DNA of 64,000 nucleotides from Aldrovandia affinis (lineage: Eukaryota > Chordata > Actinopteri > Notacanthiformes > Halosauridae): assembly GCA_029706075.1 (NCBI GenBank), contig JAINUG010000005.1:5011001-5075000 (forward strand), in the 5' to 3' direction. Of the stretch, positions 26,301-34,818 are shown one piece after another. Within the stretch, counting starts at the first letter, position 1; the number at the start of each line of letters is the position of its first letter. The notes beneath the pieces were generated by a model, which did no database searches, was not told the DNA's origin, and saw nothing but the letters and a program-made list of their open reading frames with translations. Made by a program: the position numbers and the translations under genes.

Positions 26301-29300
26301 ATGAAAATATTTGTTCGACTGAGCAGTCAGCCATTTTCCATAATGAATTAGGGTTTCCATCCGCTAATCAAATGCATTGAATTCTGTTCTATAGAAGGTT
26401 GGTTCTCAAGAGATTTTGTGCTTACTAAACAGCACTGTATTCATTCATAGACGACCGTGCAGCAGTGAGCTTTACAAAAGACATTAGGGAACAACACACA
26501 TTTTCATATTGCAAAAGGCAATTCAGAAGTTCATTCCCTCACACACAGCCAACAGCCACGGTCGCATTTCACAACATGCCCTCAATGAGGAAAATCCAAC
26601 TGCTGGAATTAGCTTAACACATGTAAGCTTCTTTACTGATATATGCATTAAAACACAATATTGAAATGGAAATATCACACAATAAGTACACTGGACCCAT
26701 ACAGTAAAATATGTTAATTTAGTCAGTGTTATTATTTTAAGGTATATTTAGTAGAATTTTTCTTATGCTTGATATCAATTTGCTTGAACTATATTAATAA
26801 ATATCATTAATGAAGTACTTATGAAATGACTAGCGGGCCTGAAGGCTATTTAAATGTTTCAATTTGAAATGTCTTGGCAACTGCCCTATTTAGATGACTG
26901 TGTGGTTACGCAGAAGTGCATAAACATTTTCACTTTACTTTCAACAGAAACAAACTTCCTTGGACATTGGGAGCAACATCAGAATGAATACGTCCATCTT
27001 CAGATGTTGGGAAAATATTTTAAGATGGAATTAGCAGTCAGTGCACCACCAGTCAGCAGTATGCTTCAATGCATATTAGAGCACGAAATATACATTTGAA
27101 AAAAAAGTGCGCTATGAAGACTTACCTTCAGTTTATATGCAAGTGACCGGGTAGTTTGTTGAGTTAATGTTCTGTACTTTACTATGATAAACATTGTATG
27201 GCTTCAAAGTTGCATGGGGTTTGGTGAGGTATTGCATGGCTACAAAGTGTACAAAGTATTTCAATGATTGATCACATTTCACATTGCTATGAATAGCTAT
27301 TACAGGGTCATTGAGAAATTGTAACAACTGTAAATTGTCATCAATCTACAGGTTTTTCCACTTGTGTACCTTCAACTTTCAAGGTCTCGGCTGAGAAACT
27401 CTTGAGCAGGCTAATCTGTGTATGAATGTGTGCCACTTCCACTGCGTCCAGTGCTAATTTGCATTTCACATGGTTTTGATGGAGAAATGGGTTGGGTGGT
27501 CTTTCAGAGGAAATGGGCTGAAAAGCGACTGAACAAAGGGTTGTGTCAAAGTCACGGTCTCCCCAACACCCCTTTCTGCGTTCCTCAGTAAATGACCCAG
27601 TGAGTGTCTATATTCAAAACGGGTTACATGCAGCTTTGCAGCCCCTGACTGCTCCCTGGCAGTGTGACAGGAGTCAAGGGGCAGGGATAGGTGGCACCAC
27701 TGTACAAAGCACCCCCCCTCCCCCCTTCCCCCTTCAAGGAAAGAGGGGATCCCTACAGTTAACCCATGGGAAAGTAAGGCCACTGCAGATGAGTCCATTA
27801 CTATTCATTGCCATATGGTCATCACTGAAACAATATGCACACGTCTCAAAACTATGCATACTTATTAACTGTGCATTGCGTTTGTCACATTGTTGAGAAT
27901 TCAGTACACCTCATATTCTGTTCTACATTTTTCCATCTCTCTCTTCATTAGAAGAGACTTACCTCTGAGCCCTTGATACAGCATTATTTCAATGTAAGTT
28001 GTAGTATATGCCCCACTGCATGGTATCCACTCACATGCCCTGCCTTGACTGTAAATATAGGCTATTTCTTCTCTGTAATTATTTAAGGCTGATTTGTGTG
28101 AGTTTAGGTCGGATGGACATTCTTGATTTGGATGGGAACAGAAAGAACAGTTATATTTTGAGCATCCGACTTGTTTTAAAGAGCACTACTATGAAATCAA
28201 GAAGGGAGGGAAAATGTCATCTACCACTTTTTAGATAAGTAGATCTTTGGAAAACTGAAGATTAATGTGTTATTGTCTCAACATAGAAGCTGATAATACT
28301 GTATTAAGAGCTCATGCATTTATAATACTAAAAATACCTGAAAGTTAGGTTAGGTGAATTAAACTAATGTAGACAGATGAATGAACCTAATGTAGGATTG
28401 CATGTGATGTGAAATCGAGTCATGCAGGTATATTTTGCACTGTATTGTTTTTAAAATAAACATTTATTGATTGCATTGAATATCATATTTAAAACCACAG
28501 GTCACTCTGGGCATCATGGCGACTTTATTTATATAGCAACATTATTACTTTAAATAAGCACATTTAGGGACCATGTTACTTACAGCAAAATAGGTAACTT
28601 TTCAGTATTCAGTGTTCAAAATGGGAACTAAAGAATTCCCAGCAAGAGTTTCCCAGTGAATTGTACGCAAGGAGACGAACCTCATGGTAACCTTACAGCA
28701 TCCTTACAGCATCACCATACTGAAGCAAAGATAGGGTTTCTTTCAGGTGCAGTGATGATGTAGGATATGGAATTCCATCGCACAAAAGTCAGTTGAATAC
28801 ATCTCAAAAATGTATGAAATTAACAATACTTGAGAGAACTAAAGGTTATTCTCTAGCCGTTGTTATAACGTGCAAACGTTTATCAAAAACCAAATTCCTT
28901 ATGGGATTTTGTTTTTTCCCTGTTTGCTAGGGCTTTATACTAGCAAACAGAAAAACAAAACAAAAACGACGGAAACGAGCAAGTCGGCATGTTTCTACAA
29001 GTCTCCGTGCAGCACCTACCTTTGAAAAATGTGCGCTAGTGTAGGTTGCATATCTCTCCGCTGTCTGGAGCGACAGGCAACCATAATCAACTACAAAAGA
29101 GTAAATGCTCGCAATCCCTATCCATAGCTTCGGGAAATAGCTGTAATAAGCATGTCATAACTTAAATTATAATTATCTGTGTTAAAGCAATTTAGCGTTG
29201 CACTTTAACATACGCAAAAGTGTATATGTATTAATAGAACTAAAGTAAAGCAACACTTGTATGTTTTAAAGTCAGCATACTATTTATAAACTTTAGTCAG

Positions 29301-29512
29301 GGGTTGACGCGTATGAGTGGGATCCAGATCCGCTATTTAGTTCAGTTAAAACATTTACCATTGCTGTAAATGCAAGCTAGTAAACACGCAAACAAATGAA
29401 TAAGAGTAACAGTACTCACTGCAGCTTCCGAATCCTGAACCCCGGTGCATAGGGTTATGAATAGCAGACCCACGACGAGGTTTTGCAGACTCTTAACGTT
29501 TTTATTTTTCAT
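363..29512 (-). CDS. col4a5: Collagen type IV alpha 5 chain, 5' part of gene (coding exons 1-8, partial)
   Basis: Eight exons on the minus strand splice in frame to the first 159 residues of a type IV collagen chain, a secreted basement-membrane network protein. Residues 1-31 are a signal peptide region with a hydrophobic core ([10 protein letters not shown]). Residues 32-51 hold the 7S cysteines (C33, C36, C42, C44), arranged as in COL4A5 ([15 protein letters not shown]); COL4A1 differs in this stretch. From about residue 46 Gly-X-Y triplets run without a break, including a GCNGTK motif (C128, N-glycosylation sequon N129) typical of the 7S domain. Coding exon lengths of 93, 60, 90, 45, 45, 63, 54 and 27 bp, all phase 0, match what I recall of human COL4A5 exons 2-8. 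The remaining roughly 1,500 residues, including the NC1 domain, lie beyond position 1. Assignment to alpha 5 rather than alpha 1 or 3 rests on exon 2 and on the head-to-head col4a6-like neighbour. Confidence 0.88.
535..588 (-). CDS. col4a5: col4a5 exon 7: Gly-X-Y repeats
   Basis: Fifty-four bases encode [18 protein letters not shown], resembling human [18 protein letters not shown]. The acceptor is TTTGCAG and the donor GTGAGT. Confidence 0.91.
787..849 (-). CDS. col4a5: col4a5 exon 6: Gly-X-Y repeats with GCNGTK glycosylation motif
   Basis: Sixty-three bases encode seven triplets ending GTAGCNGTK. The cysteine and the N-G-T sequon are hallmarks of the collagen IV 7S region, where the N-glycan helps tetramer packing. 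The acceptor is CAACAG and the donor GTGGGT. The length equals human exon 6. Confidence 0.9.
1162..1206 (-). CDS. col4a5: col4a5 exon 5: Gly-X-Y repeats
   Basis: Forty-five bases encode [15 protein letters not shown], nearly identical to the human COL4A5 segment [15 protein letters not shown]. The acceptor is TTTGCAG and the donor GTGAGT. Confidence 0.91.
1207..2731 (-). other. col4a5 intron 4
   Basis: A 1.5-kb intron between exons 4 and 5. It is AT-rich. I see no conserved element and no recognisable transposon; the short ORFs in it look random. Introns 3 (2777-3059), 5 (850-1161), 6 (589-786) and 7 (390-534) are short and unremarkable. Confidence 0.7.
2732..2776 (-). CDS. col4a5: col4a5 exon 4: Gly-X-Y repeats
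   Basis: Forty-five bases encode [15 protein letters not shown], five triplets, between a CGCAG acceptor and a GTGAGT donor. The corresponding human segment is GDDGIPGPPGPKGIR. The 45-bp unit is the typical fibrillar/basement-membrane collagen exon module. Confidence 0.9.
3060..3149 (-). CDS. col4a5: col4a5 exon 3: Gly-X-Y repeats
   Basis: Ninety bases encode ten uninterrupted Gly-X-Y triplets, starting [10 protein letters not shown] and ending GPRGEK. The acceptor is TTTGCAG. The donor reads AAG then GTTGGA, a GT donor with a poor match to the consensus after the first two bases. Length and phase agree with human exon 3. Confidence 0.9.
3150..4905 (-). other. col4a5 intron 2
   Basis: A 1.76-kb intron between exons 2 and 3. 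No transposon, RNA gene or further collagen exon was recognised. Its ORFs of 80-120 codons show no domain and lie in non-coding frames. Confidence 0.7.
4906..4965 (-). CDS. col4a5: col4a5 exon 2: 7S cysteine cluster
   Basis: A TTGCAG acceptor precedes 20 codons reading [20 protein letters not shown], followed by a GTGAGT donor. Four cysteines in the spacing C-x2-C-x5-C-x-C are the cross-linking cysteines of the collagen IV 7S domain. The match to alpha 5 ([15 protein letters not shown] in human) is the main ground for the gene name. It ends in the first Gly-X-Y triplets. Confidence 0.9.
7840..8134. mobile_element. Non-autonomous hAT-type element with 8-bp target duplication
   Basis: Terminal inverted repeats read CAGGGATGGGC at the left and, reverse-complemented, CAGGGGTGGGC at the right. 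They are flanked by CTGTACGA (7832-7839) and CTGTAGGA (8135-8142), an 8-bp target duplication with one mismatch, as expected for hAT transposons. It contains no transposase. Inside is a longer inverted repeat around GAGGGACACAA. It is an old MITE-like copy. Confidence 0.7.
8490..9062 (+). other. CpG-rich patch with short exon-like ORF
   Basis: GC and CpG content are clearly higher than in the surrounding intron. A plus-strand ATG at 8973 opens 29 codons, beginning [14 protein letters not shown] and rich in acidic residues, up to a GTGAGC donor at 9062. Without splicing the frame stops two codons later. It could be the first exon of an antisense gene or transcript in col4a5 intron 1, or a chance ORF in GC-rich DNA. 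I do not recognise the protein and found no partner exon. Confidence 0.2.
9795..10150 (+). mobile_element. SINE-like interspersed repeat (tail family AATTGG...GGGAGAAAAA)
   Basis: This GC-rich block contains a run near GTGTTTCGGAGGAGAGCACG and ends in CAAGTTGGGAGAAAAAGCAC. Its 3' tail resembles the SINE tails at 62340-62380 (plus) and, on the minus strand, near 34350, 46560, 54460 and 33640. A shared 3' tail suggests mobilisation by one LINE. The exact 5' boundary is uncertain. Confidence 0.5.
10430..10860. other. GC-rich stretch, function unknown
   Basis: This is a second GC- and CpG-enriched block directly before a SINE. ORFs of 80 or so codons occur on both strands, as expected for GC-rich random sequence, and none shows a domain. 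It may be an old GC-rich repeat or a regulatory CpG patch. Confidence 0.25.
10866..11087 (+). mobile_element. tRNA-derived SINE with UnaL2-type tail (complete)
   Basis: A tRNA-like head has box A TAGCATAATGG (10876-10886) and box B GGTTTGATCCC (10920-10930), followed by the unit TTGAGCAAGGTACTTCACGT. The tail AGTCGCTCTGGATAAGAGCG forms a stem with a GGATAA loop and ends in TGTAATGTAATG. This is the structure of eel UnaSINE1, which shares its tail with the LINE UnaL2. It is the best-preserved SINE in the window. Confidence 0.85.
13469..13527 (-). mobile_element. SINE/LINE tail fragment
   Basis: The run TTACATTTTACATTTTA, then a stem-loop sequence ending GCTCTTATCCAGAGCG, is the reverse complement of the UnaL2-type tail. 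Only the tail is recognisable. Confidence 0.7.
15255..15283. repeat. (CA)n microsatellite
   Basis: An uninterrupted run of about 14 CA units. The histidine/threonine-rich ORF through it is an artefact. Confidence 0.95.
16778..17312 (+). mobile_element. Tc1-type transposon, 5' part, truncated
   Basis: It begins with GTCAGGTCCAGAATTATTGG next to a TA dinucleotide. The motif ATTATTGGCACCC recurs at 16793 and near 16960, the double-repeat terminal structure of fish Tc1 elements. From 17079 a frame reads [13 protein letters not shown] and continues to 17189, the N-terminus of a Tc1 transposase with its helix-turn-helix region. After a stop and frameshift it continues as [13 protein letters not shown]. 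The element is cut off near a (CA)n tract and has no catalytic domain, so it is dead. Confidence 0.8.
17338..17371. repeat. (CA)n microsatellite
   Basis: About 17 CA units, just after the truncated Tc1 copy. Confidence 0.95.
18166..18330 (-). mobile_element. LINE/SINE 3' fragment with UnaL2-type tail
   Basis: TAACATTACATTACATTATA followed by GCAGACGCTCTTATCCAGAG is the reverse complement of the tail stem-loop. The adjoining 90 bases (ACCGTAGTCAAGAAC and onward) look like the 3' untranslated part of an L2-clade LINE or a related SINE body. No ORF remains. Confidence 0.6.
18914..18962. repeat. (GA)n microsatellite
   Basis: GA dinucleotides interrupted by a GGGGGA segment and one GT. Confidence 0.9.
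21408..21568 (+). mobile_element. tRNA-derived SINE (V-SINE-like) with (TTA)n end
   Basis: The head reads TGGCTCAGTTGGTAGAGCAC (box A) and GGTTGTGGGTTCAAT (box B), closer to a functional tRNA than the SINE at 10866. The tail GTCGCTTTGGATAAAAGCGT is the UnaL2-type stem-loop. It ends in a (TTA)n run. The lack of a full cloverleaf and the attached tail exclude a true tRNA gene. Confidence 0.8.
24223..24428 (+). mobile_element. tRNA-derived SINE, decayed
   Basis: The same family as the copy at 10866: AGAAGGTTGCAGGTTAGATT (box B), TTGAGCAAGGTACTTAACTT and CCAGCTGTATAAATGAATAT are all present. The 3' stem-loop is heavily mutated. Confidence 0.75.
28907..28962. repeat. Inverted repeat in col4a5 intron 1, near exon 1
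   Basis: Perfect 11-base arms CTGTTTGCTAG (28920-28930) and CTAGCAAACAG (28940-28950) enclose a 9-base loop. T-rich and A-rich flanks (TTTTGTTTTTT and AAAAACAAAAC) extend the pairing. It sits about 460 bases inside the intron from exon 1. Confidence 0.6.
29420..29512 (-). CDS. col4a5: col4a5 exon 1 coding part: signal peptide
   Basis: The ATG at 29512 opens 31 codons ending ...VQDSEAA, followed by a strong GTGAGT donor at 29419. A basic N-terminus (MKNKNVK) precedes the hydrophobic segment [10 protein letters not shown], as in a secretory signal peptide. Cleavage is expected close to the exon boundary, before ACHGC of exon 2. The reading frame joins exon 2 in phase 0. Confidence 0.85.
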
Positions 29513-29760
29513 TTTTCTTAAGAATCCGCCAACTCAACACTGACACGTACTACTGAAAACACATGTGAGACTTGTCATATTCTTCTGTTGACAGAGCTAT
29601 AAAATGTGACTTCTTTTAAAGTAAAAAACGGATTCTTTAAAAGTCTCCAAGCTATCCAATACTGGGACCGTTCCCTTCTGCAACCTTAACTAACTTTTTC
29701 TCTCTCAACTTAACCTGCCAACCGGATCTACCTTCAGATGACGATATCAATGCGCGATGG

Positions 29761-29767
29761 TTAAATA
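29761..29767 (-). promoter_or_regulatory. Putative TATA box of col4a5
   Basis: TATTTAA on the minus strand, 250 bases upstream of the ATG. It is the best TATA-like match close to the gene, but such AT-rich matches also occur by chance. Confidence 0.25.
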
Positions 29768-30460
29768 GTCCCTAAAGTCCCCTTTTTCCAAAACTGATTG
29801 AATTTAATCAGAATGTTAGACAATTTACAAATCACGATGTATATATACTATAATGTCCATAGTATTATATGTACAAATTAGCATATTTTTGGGGTGTTCA
29901 TTTACATATTAACTGTAATAGCTAACGGCGGATTTGGACGTATTACACCTTTATCAACAAACCCATCTCTGTATATTCGATTTTTATGTATGCCGTTAGG
30001 GTGTTTCTTCTCATGTTTTATTAAATACTTATGTGACGTGACATATTATTCCACCTTTCTGTTTAATTGTATCTTGGAACTCGGATATATATATCGATCA
30101 TATGCAGCCTGTAGTAAGTAGCCTATAAAACATTTCAGGTGTTATAATGGGGGACTGAATTTGTCCCCTCGAAGTCTTAAAACTCTATCACATATATGAA
30201 TGTCAACATTGAGGCTTATAAGGCACATCACATGTACAAACTGAGTGACAACTGTTGAAATAAAACTGTAGTTCCCGTTAAACCCTTCCAGGGTCTACTG
30301 GCTGTTGTAATTTTTAAGTGACCCCAACTTAATTCACATGTTATGTTAACTACTGCACGTTGGTATGCCTTACATGTCTTAAAACCAAAAACGAAAATAT
30401 GAACCTGATGTGACCCACATTAGTGAAGCTCACCCTTTGCTCTCCAAATGACTGGAGCAC

Positions 30461-30499
30461 CATATTGTCTAATATTATTATAAAGATATTAGACATATG
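30461..30499. repeat. Inverted repeat in the promoter region
   Basis: CATATTGTCTAATAT (30461-30475) pairs with ATATTAGACATATG (30486-30499) with one bulged base, around a 10-base loop. It is a near-perfect hairpin of 14 pairs. Confidence 0.6.
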
Positions 30500-31109
30500 A
30501 TATGGCACGTTAAGACAAATAGGATCAGTAATTTAAATGAAAATTGGGAATCATTTGAGAATAATTGTAGTATCCCTTGGAATGATATCATTATCGTGTT
30601 TGCCACTAACAAAAGTAAGCGATCGTGTGAGCGTATTTAAAGTAGCCTAAAGGTATCCTATTATTTTTAGTCAGCACATGAAGTGATATAACTAAGTGGT
30701 ATAGGTGAATACTTCTATCATGATTGACATCTCGAAGCCCCACCCTCCCTTCGTCTAATGCGGACAAATCTTGTTGCTGTGTGTGGGGAACCAAGTCAGA
30801 CAGGGGAAGAGCTTTTCAACTACTGAAGTTTTGTGAGTTAAAACTTTTCTTACTTTTAAGGCAACAGTCTGAAATACTGTATATACGTGTGGGAAATAAA
30901 ATCGCATTTATTAAAGTGAATACTGCATAGCCTAATAAAGTCTCATATTTTACTTTCTTAACCTTTCTCTCCGCTGCTCTTTTCCGAAGTGGATGAACCG
31001 CATAGTGGATTCTTCAATGAGCGCATTTGAAGCCACTGGCACTGGCTCACTTTGAAGAAGTGAGAGCGCCTCAGATACCTACCTGCGTTTTCCTGAAAGC
31101 CGTGCAAAA

Positions 31110-31120
31110 ATGAAATTCTG
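31110..31120 (+). CDS. col4a6: col4a6 exon 1, coding part
   Basis: Eleven bases encode MKF and the first two bases of a Trp codon, ending at donor GTACGT. The 5' UTR start is not defined. The intron to exon 2 is 161 bases. Confidence 0.6.
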
Positions 31121-31327
31121 GTACGTGTGACTTACATTTATAATGGTTCATTGGTGCTAGCGTTGTTTGTCTAGCAGCATTTGCTAAGAAGTAGCGGTAG
31201 ATCCCATGCCAAGTGCATGCACGTAGCATTAGAATAAAGAAAACCAGAGCTGTAAATCGTTGGTTTTTATTTCGTTTGCAGGATATGTATACTTGCTGTA
31301 GTCTTGGCTGTTGAATCTACGCACGCG
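31110..31327 (+). CDS. col4a6: Collagen type IV alpha 6 chain, first two coding exons (signal peptide), partial
   Basis: Exon 1 gives 11 coding bases (31110-31120, ATGAAATTCTG) before a GTACGT donor. A TTTCGTTTGCAG acceptor leads to exon 2 (31282-31327), which ends at a GTAAGT donor. Joined, they read MKFWICILAVVLAVESTHA, a compact signal peptide with a hydrophobic core, in phase 0 at the next junction. Human COL4A6 likewise splits its signal peptide between a tiny coding first exon and exon 2 (LWLLLVTLCLTEELAAA), followed by a very large intron 2. The divergent position beside col4a5 is the main support. No exon with the PCGGxDCS 7S motif was found up to 64000, so the assignment rests on position, structure and the signal peptide. 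Confidence 0.68.
31282..31327 (+). CDS. col4a6: col4a6 exon 2, rest of signal peptide
   Basis: Forty-six bases complete the Trp codon and encode ICILAVVLAVESTHA. A good polypyrimidine acceptor and a consensus GTAAGT donor frame the exon. Cleavage is expected near STHA, at or just past the exon end. Confidence 0.65.
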
Positions 31328-33089
31328 GTAAGTGTGATATTCGTGAATGCTATGATGATACTGCTTCTGTGTCTGTTCACTGTTACAACTACCAATTCTG
31401 TCCAAAGGTAATATATTCGTTTTCATGGACGCACCTAGTTTCACAACAAAAGCATACAAATACACGTGTACATGTTTTGTGGACAGTTACGAGATGTTCA
31501 GCTACACTGTTCTTAAAAACTTAAAAAAGTAACGTACATTTCACGTTTTTAATCTAGGCTACAGAAACGTACAATCTAACGTTACGTGCTAACCGGTGAA
31601 GTAAACGATTATTTCGCTTGAACGGTACCATGTTGCATGTTTAATATTATCCCGGAGTGTGTTCACATGCTGTTGTATTTATAGTAACTGGAAACTAGTT
31701 TCCCCAGAGTGATGGCAGAACACAGACCACCGCTAAGAGAACCAGAGAGGTGTCTGCACACTCGCTTAAACCAGAGTCAGTACTAACAGAGAGCACATTG
31801 GTTTACAGTAACTTCATACAATATACAGTATAAATGTACTATATAGTGTGTGAATGTAGTTTACAGCAATGGAATGCCTTGTGATTGTGAATGCAGTGGA
31901 GTTGTGTCGACATGTAAAAGATTAGCACCATTCTGTGACAGCCTCGTTAGAGGTTTTTTTTGGCAAAGCTATTGCTCCACAGTTCTACACATCAAAAACC
32001 AAAACGAGGTTAAAACTCAACGTTAGTGATTTTGAAAAGAACAGTGTATGAAATAAAAAAATGGGTGGTACACGTACGTAGGCTTTTGTGCTGCCTATCC
32101 TAACATACAGTTGTGACGCATTGTTGCTAAAAACGATTTTTACTCGATGAAGTTGCAATATCTAAATTACTATGTGTATATTTTAATTAGCACAACTGTT
32201 ACAGGCCACCTCTTTGGATTTCACTTTGGAACAGGATACAATTGTACCTCTCTTATAATAGCACACATTTGGAGCAGGTATCAACATTGAAACCTTCTCA
32301 AAAACTGTGGTCCGTCAATTGAAAACCCGGCCCCCTCATAAATATTTGAAGGTAGCAATGATCTATGTATCCCCAGTTGCACATCCAAACCACTTAAGAT
32401 CAATCTTATTTATAAGAGGAAGTACATTTTTTGCAAAATAAATAAACCTGAGACATCGTATTTATTACTATATAAATTTTCCTTTTTTACCCATTTCTGC
32501 TCTTTGAAATAATCTATACATTTAAGTTTATTTTCAACCTGCTGAGAACAGACTCCTGCTGACCAGATATACTGGTCCTTAGACCCATGATGCAATTGTT
32601 TTCTTACAGCGGTGAACCACATGCTCCTATGTTGGGATGGCTCTGTTTCACTGAAAGGGCTTTTCTAAAGCATCCCCACTTGCAGATGGGCTAATGTACA
32701 TGATGAATACGTACACTATAGCGGACAACTGAGATGTCCTAGCGATTTGGTCTGAAGCTATTCTACTGTAAATACATAATGTCCTGTAAATATGTAAAGA
32801 CCCATGCATTTATCCTTAATAAATGAATACATTCTATCAACCACAGAATATCAAATGGACCAGGAAGGGAGGTTATTTCCTATTTGTATATTCTGTATGT
32901 ATCCTTTTGTGACAGTCAGTAATATAAAGGCAGAGTGTATCGCATACACATGATAATGTTTATTTATGTGGTTAATGGATGGTTATATTTTTTATTAAAA
33001 TATAATGGTCCCTGGACATGGAAGTGTTGAGGGACCATGTTGTTGTGTTGAGGCTGTCTGCAGTACCACACCTGTGTGCTTCTTAGATA

Positions 33090-33388
33090 CAGTCAACTCC
33101 AAAATTCACACTCTTCATAGATGAGCAAAAAAGGCTGCATAAAATAAACAATACAGGTAATGAGTTGTATACTGAAAAAAAAGAAGATATTATTTTATAC
33201 TAATACAATTGCTCAGAGAAAAATATTTAATTGAACAAGTAATATTTATTTTTCCCAAAAAGCTATGTGTCACAATTATTCACAACCCTGTTTTGAATAT
33301 TTTGTGCATCTTCCCCTTGCAAGGATGACACTACAGAGTTGTCTGTTTATGAGATTGGTGAACATATGAGGGGGGGGGGGTCTTTGAC
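33090..33388 (-). mobile_element. Tc1-type transposon, left part
   Basis: It starts at CAGTCAACTCCAAAATTCAC after a TA. The motif ATTCACA recurs near 33279, giving the two direct repeats inside the terminal repeat. It then enters the 3' coding end of a Tc1 transposase (minus strand). It breaks at 33388 where another element begins; the continuation is at 36436. Confidence 0.7.
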
Positions 33389-33635
33389 CAAGGGCGTAGA
33401 CTTGATATCAAATGTGGGGGGGGGACAGATATTGATTGCAGAGGCAAAACGCCCGCTACCCCCTGTACCCGATGTGCATGTTTACTGCACTCTGAAGAAA
33501 ATTTTTTAATGTCCAACGTATTGGTCTTTGGGTTACCAAACTATTTTTATTATTATTCGTTTAGTGATAGTAATTTTGAATAATATAAATAATAGTGCCC
33601 ACTAATAGTTCAGAACCAAGTTACAAGTTTTTCCT

Positions 33636-33830
33636 CCCCATTTTTAGTATGCAATTATACCCTCCTTTTCATGTCAATTATCCCACTCCCTCATATATCT
33701 TATGAGTTTGCTGCCATAGTCCTGATACCGGCAGTGATATGCGGTTGGGCAATGCCTCCTCCAAGCCGTAACCCGCCAAGCCATCACCATAACTCCAGTA
33801 TGCGCGCACAGGGCCACTCACACATTTTGC
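33636..33830 (-). mobile_element. SINE-like repeat, decayed
   Basis: On the minus strand it runs from GCGCGCATACTGGAGTTATG through GGTTACGGCTTGGAGG to the tail GGAGGGTATAATTGCATACT. The same order is found at 54433-54615, so both are copies of one family. Confidence 0.6.
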
Positions 33831-33859
33831 TTTATCGCTTTTCGGATCTAGTACTATAT

Positions 33860-34066
33860 TTAGCTACTCACGTTTTCCATTGTGGTGTAACGTGAAGGAT
33901 GATGCTCATGCTGGTGGAATGCAAGGTTTGACTTCCCTCCTCTGGCCATTACATGTTTCCCACATTCTCTACAGATGGGAAATCCATTCTCAAACAACAC
34001 CATCTTTTTTCTGAATCGAAGTGAGTCCACATAGATGAACGAGTTTGCTTTTTGGGGGGATATCAT
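33860..34066 (-). pseudogene. BED-type zinc finger remnant of a transposase
   Basis: The 68-codon ORF contains FENGFPICRECGKHVMARGG followed by KSNLAFHQHEHHPSRY. This is the C-x2-C, S-N-L, H-x3-5-H pattern of BED zinc fingers, the DNA-binding N-terminus of many hAT transposases and of domesticated ZBED proteins. The rest of the protein is missing; SINE sequence begins 30 bases beyond the stop. It is most likely a fragment, not a gene. Confidence 0.55.
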
Positions 34067-34296
34067 TTGTCATTACAGACCGCCTCTGCATCGGAATCAG
34101 CGTCGGACATCGCAAGTTTTATAAGGGACTGCAAACTGCAAAATGTATGCCATGTAGCTAGCTAGCTAATAACAGCCCAGGGTTGGGAGCTGTCTGCACG
34201 TGCGCAATTGCACTGTAAACAAAATAAAATGCAAGAACAGCCAAAGAGGTGGTGGAATTAAATGACATTAGCAGACACCCCGGGTCCAGTATTATA

Positions 34297-34818
34297 GTAT
34301 TTTTTTCTTCAAATTTGTTTATGATTTTTAACCGTTTTTCTCCCAACTTGGTAGCCAATTACATCCTCGATTTATTTCGATTTTGCCCTCCCCACACGAT
34401 TCCGCTGCTCTAATATCTAAAACAACAGATCACTCTCATTATCTGATATGTGCTGAATCTCAGAGTTTGCAGCCCAATTTAAAAACCAGTGGTCTTGTAG
34501 CCACCCACACCAAGCAGACACCCCAGGTCCAGTATTATATATTTTTTTCTAATTCTCTGAGGGCAGCGAACTCCACTTCCTTTGAAATGGAATTTGCCCA
34601 CACACGTTCTGGAGACTCCTTACGTGCTTCACAGCAGACTTGAGCTGGCTCACCCTCCCCCTGTGGTGGACAACTAAATGCCGCCCCCAATCGGGGCTGA
34701 TGACCAAGGCCAGTGTGGTAGAGACACAGGTTTCAAATCGCTTCCCTGACAGGCAGCGCACACCATTTCGGACCAGCCAAAATATGGTGCGTTAGACCGC
34801 TACGCTATCCGCCACCCC
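34297..34818 (-). mobile_element. tRNA-derived SINE, rearranged, with target duplications
   Basis: The minus-strand head reads GGCGGATAGCGTAGCGGTCT, with box B-like GATTTGAAACC. The body matches the copy at 62090 (GTGAAGCACGTAAG, AAGTGGAGTTC) and the tail is GTAATTGGCTACCAAGTTGG. The 11-bp duplication CCAGTATTATA flanks it at 34286-34296 and 34819-34829. A third copy at 34529-34539 splits head from tail, together with about 115 foreign bases. Confidence 0.65.
34397..34512 (-). repeat. Interspersed repeat, copy 1
   Basis: Its reverse complement (GGTGTGGGTGGCTACAAGAC ... GATTCAGCACATATCAG ... ATCTGTTGTTTTAGATA) matches 41286-41398 on the plus strand with few differences. It lies inside the rearranged SINE. 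Confidence 0.75.

Larger units (their letters stand above)
4966..29419 (-). other. col4a5 intron 1 (24.5 kb)
   Basis: The intron runs from the GTGAGT donor at 29419 to the TTGCAG acceptor before 4965. It carries the repeats listed separately. In the stretches 4966-7839, 11088-13468, 13528-16777, 18331-21407 and 24429-28906 I see mostly unique AT-rich sequence with no supported gene. The GC-rich stretches 8490-9062 and 10430-10860 are listed separately. A long first intron is usual for type IV collagen genes and may hold enhancers, but I cannot point to one from sequence alone. Confidence 0.75.
29513..31109. promoter_or_regulatory. Bidirectional promoter region between col4a5 and col4a6
   Basis: The 1.6 kb between the two divergent start codons must contain both 5' UTRs and promoters. 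Shared promoters of head-to-head COL4 gene pairs are established knowledge. A TATA-like TATTTAA lies on the minus strand at 29761-29767, which would place a col4a5 start about 220 bases before its ATG. A CCCCACCCTCCC box at 30738-30749 could bind Sp/KLF factors. An inverted repeat occupies 30461-30499. There is no strong CpG island. Transcription starts cannot be fixed from sequence. Confidence 0.6.
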
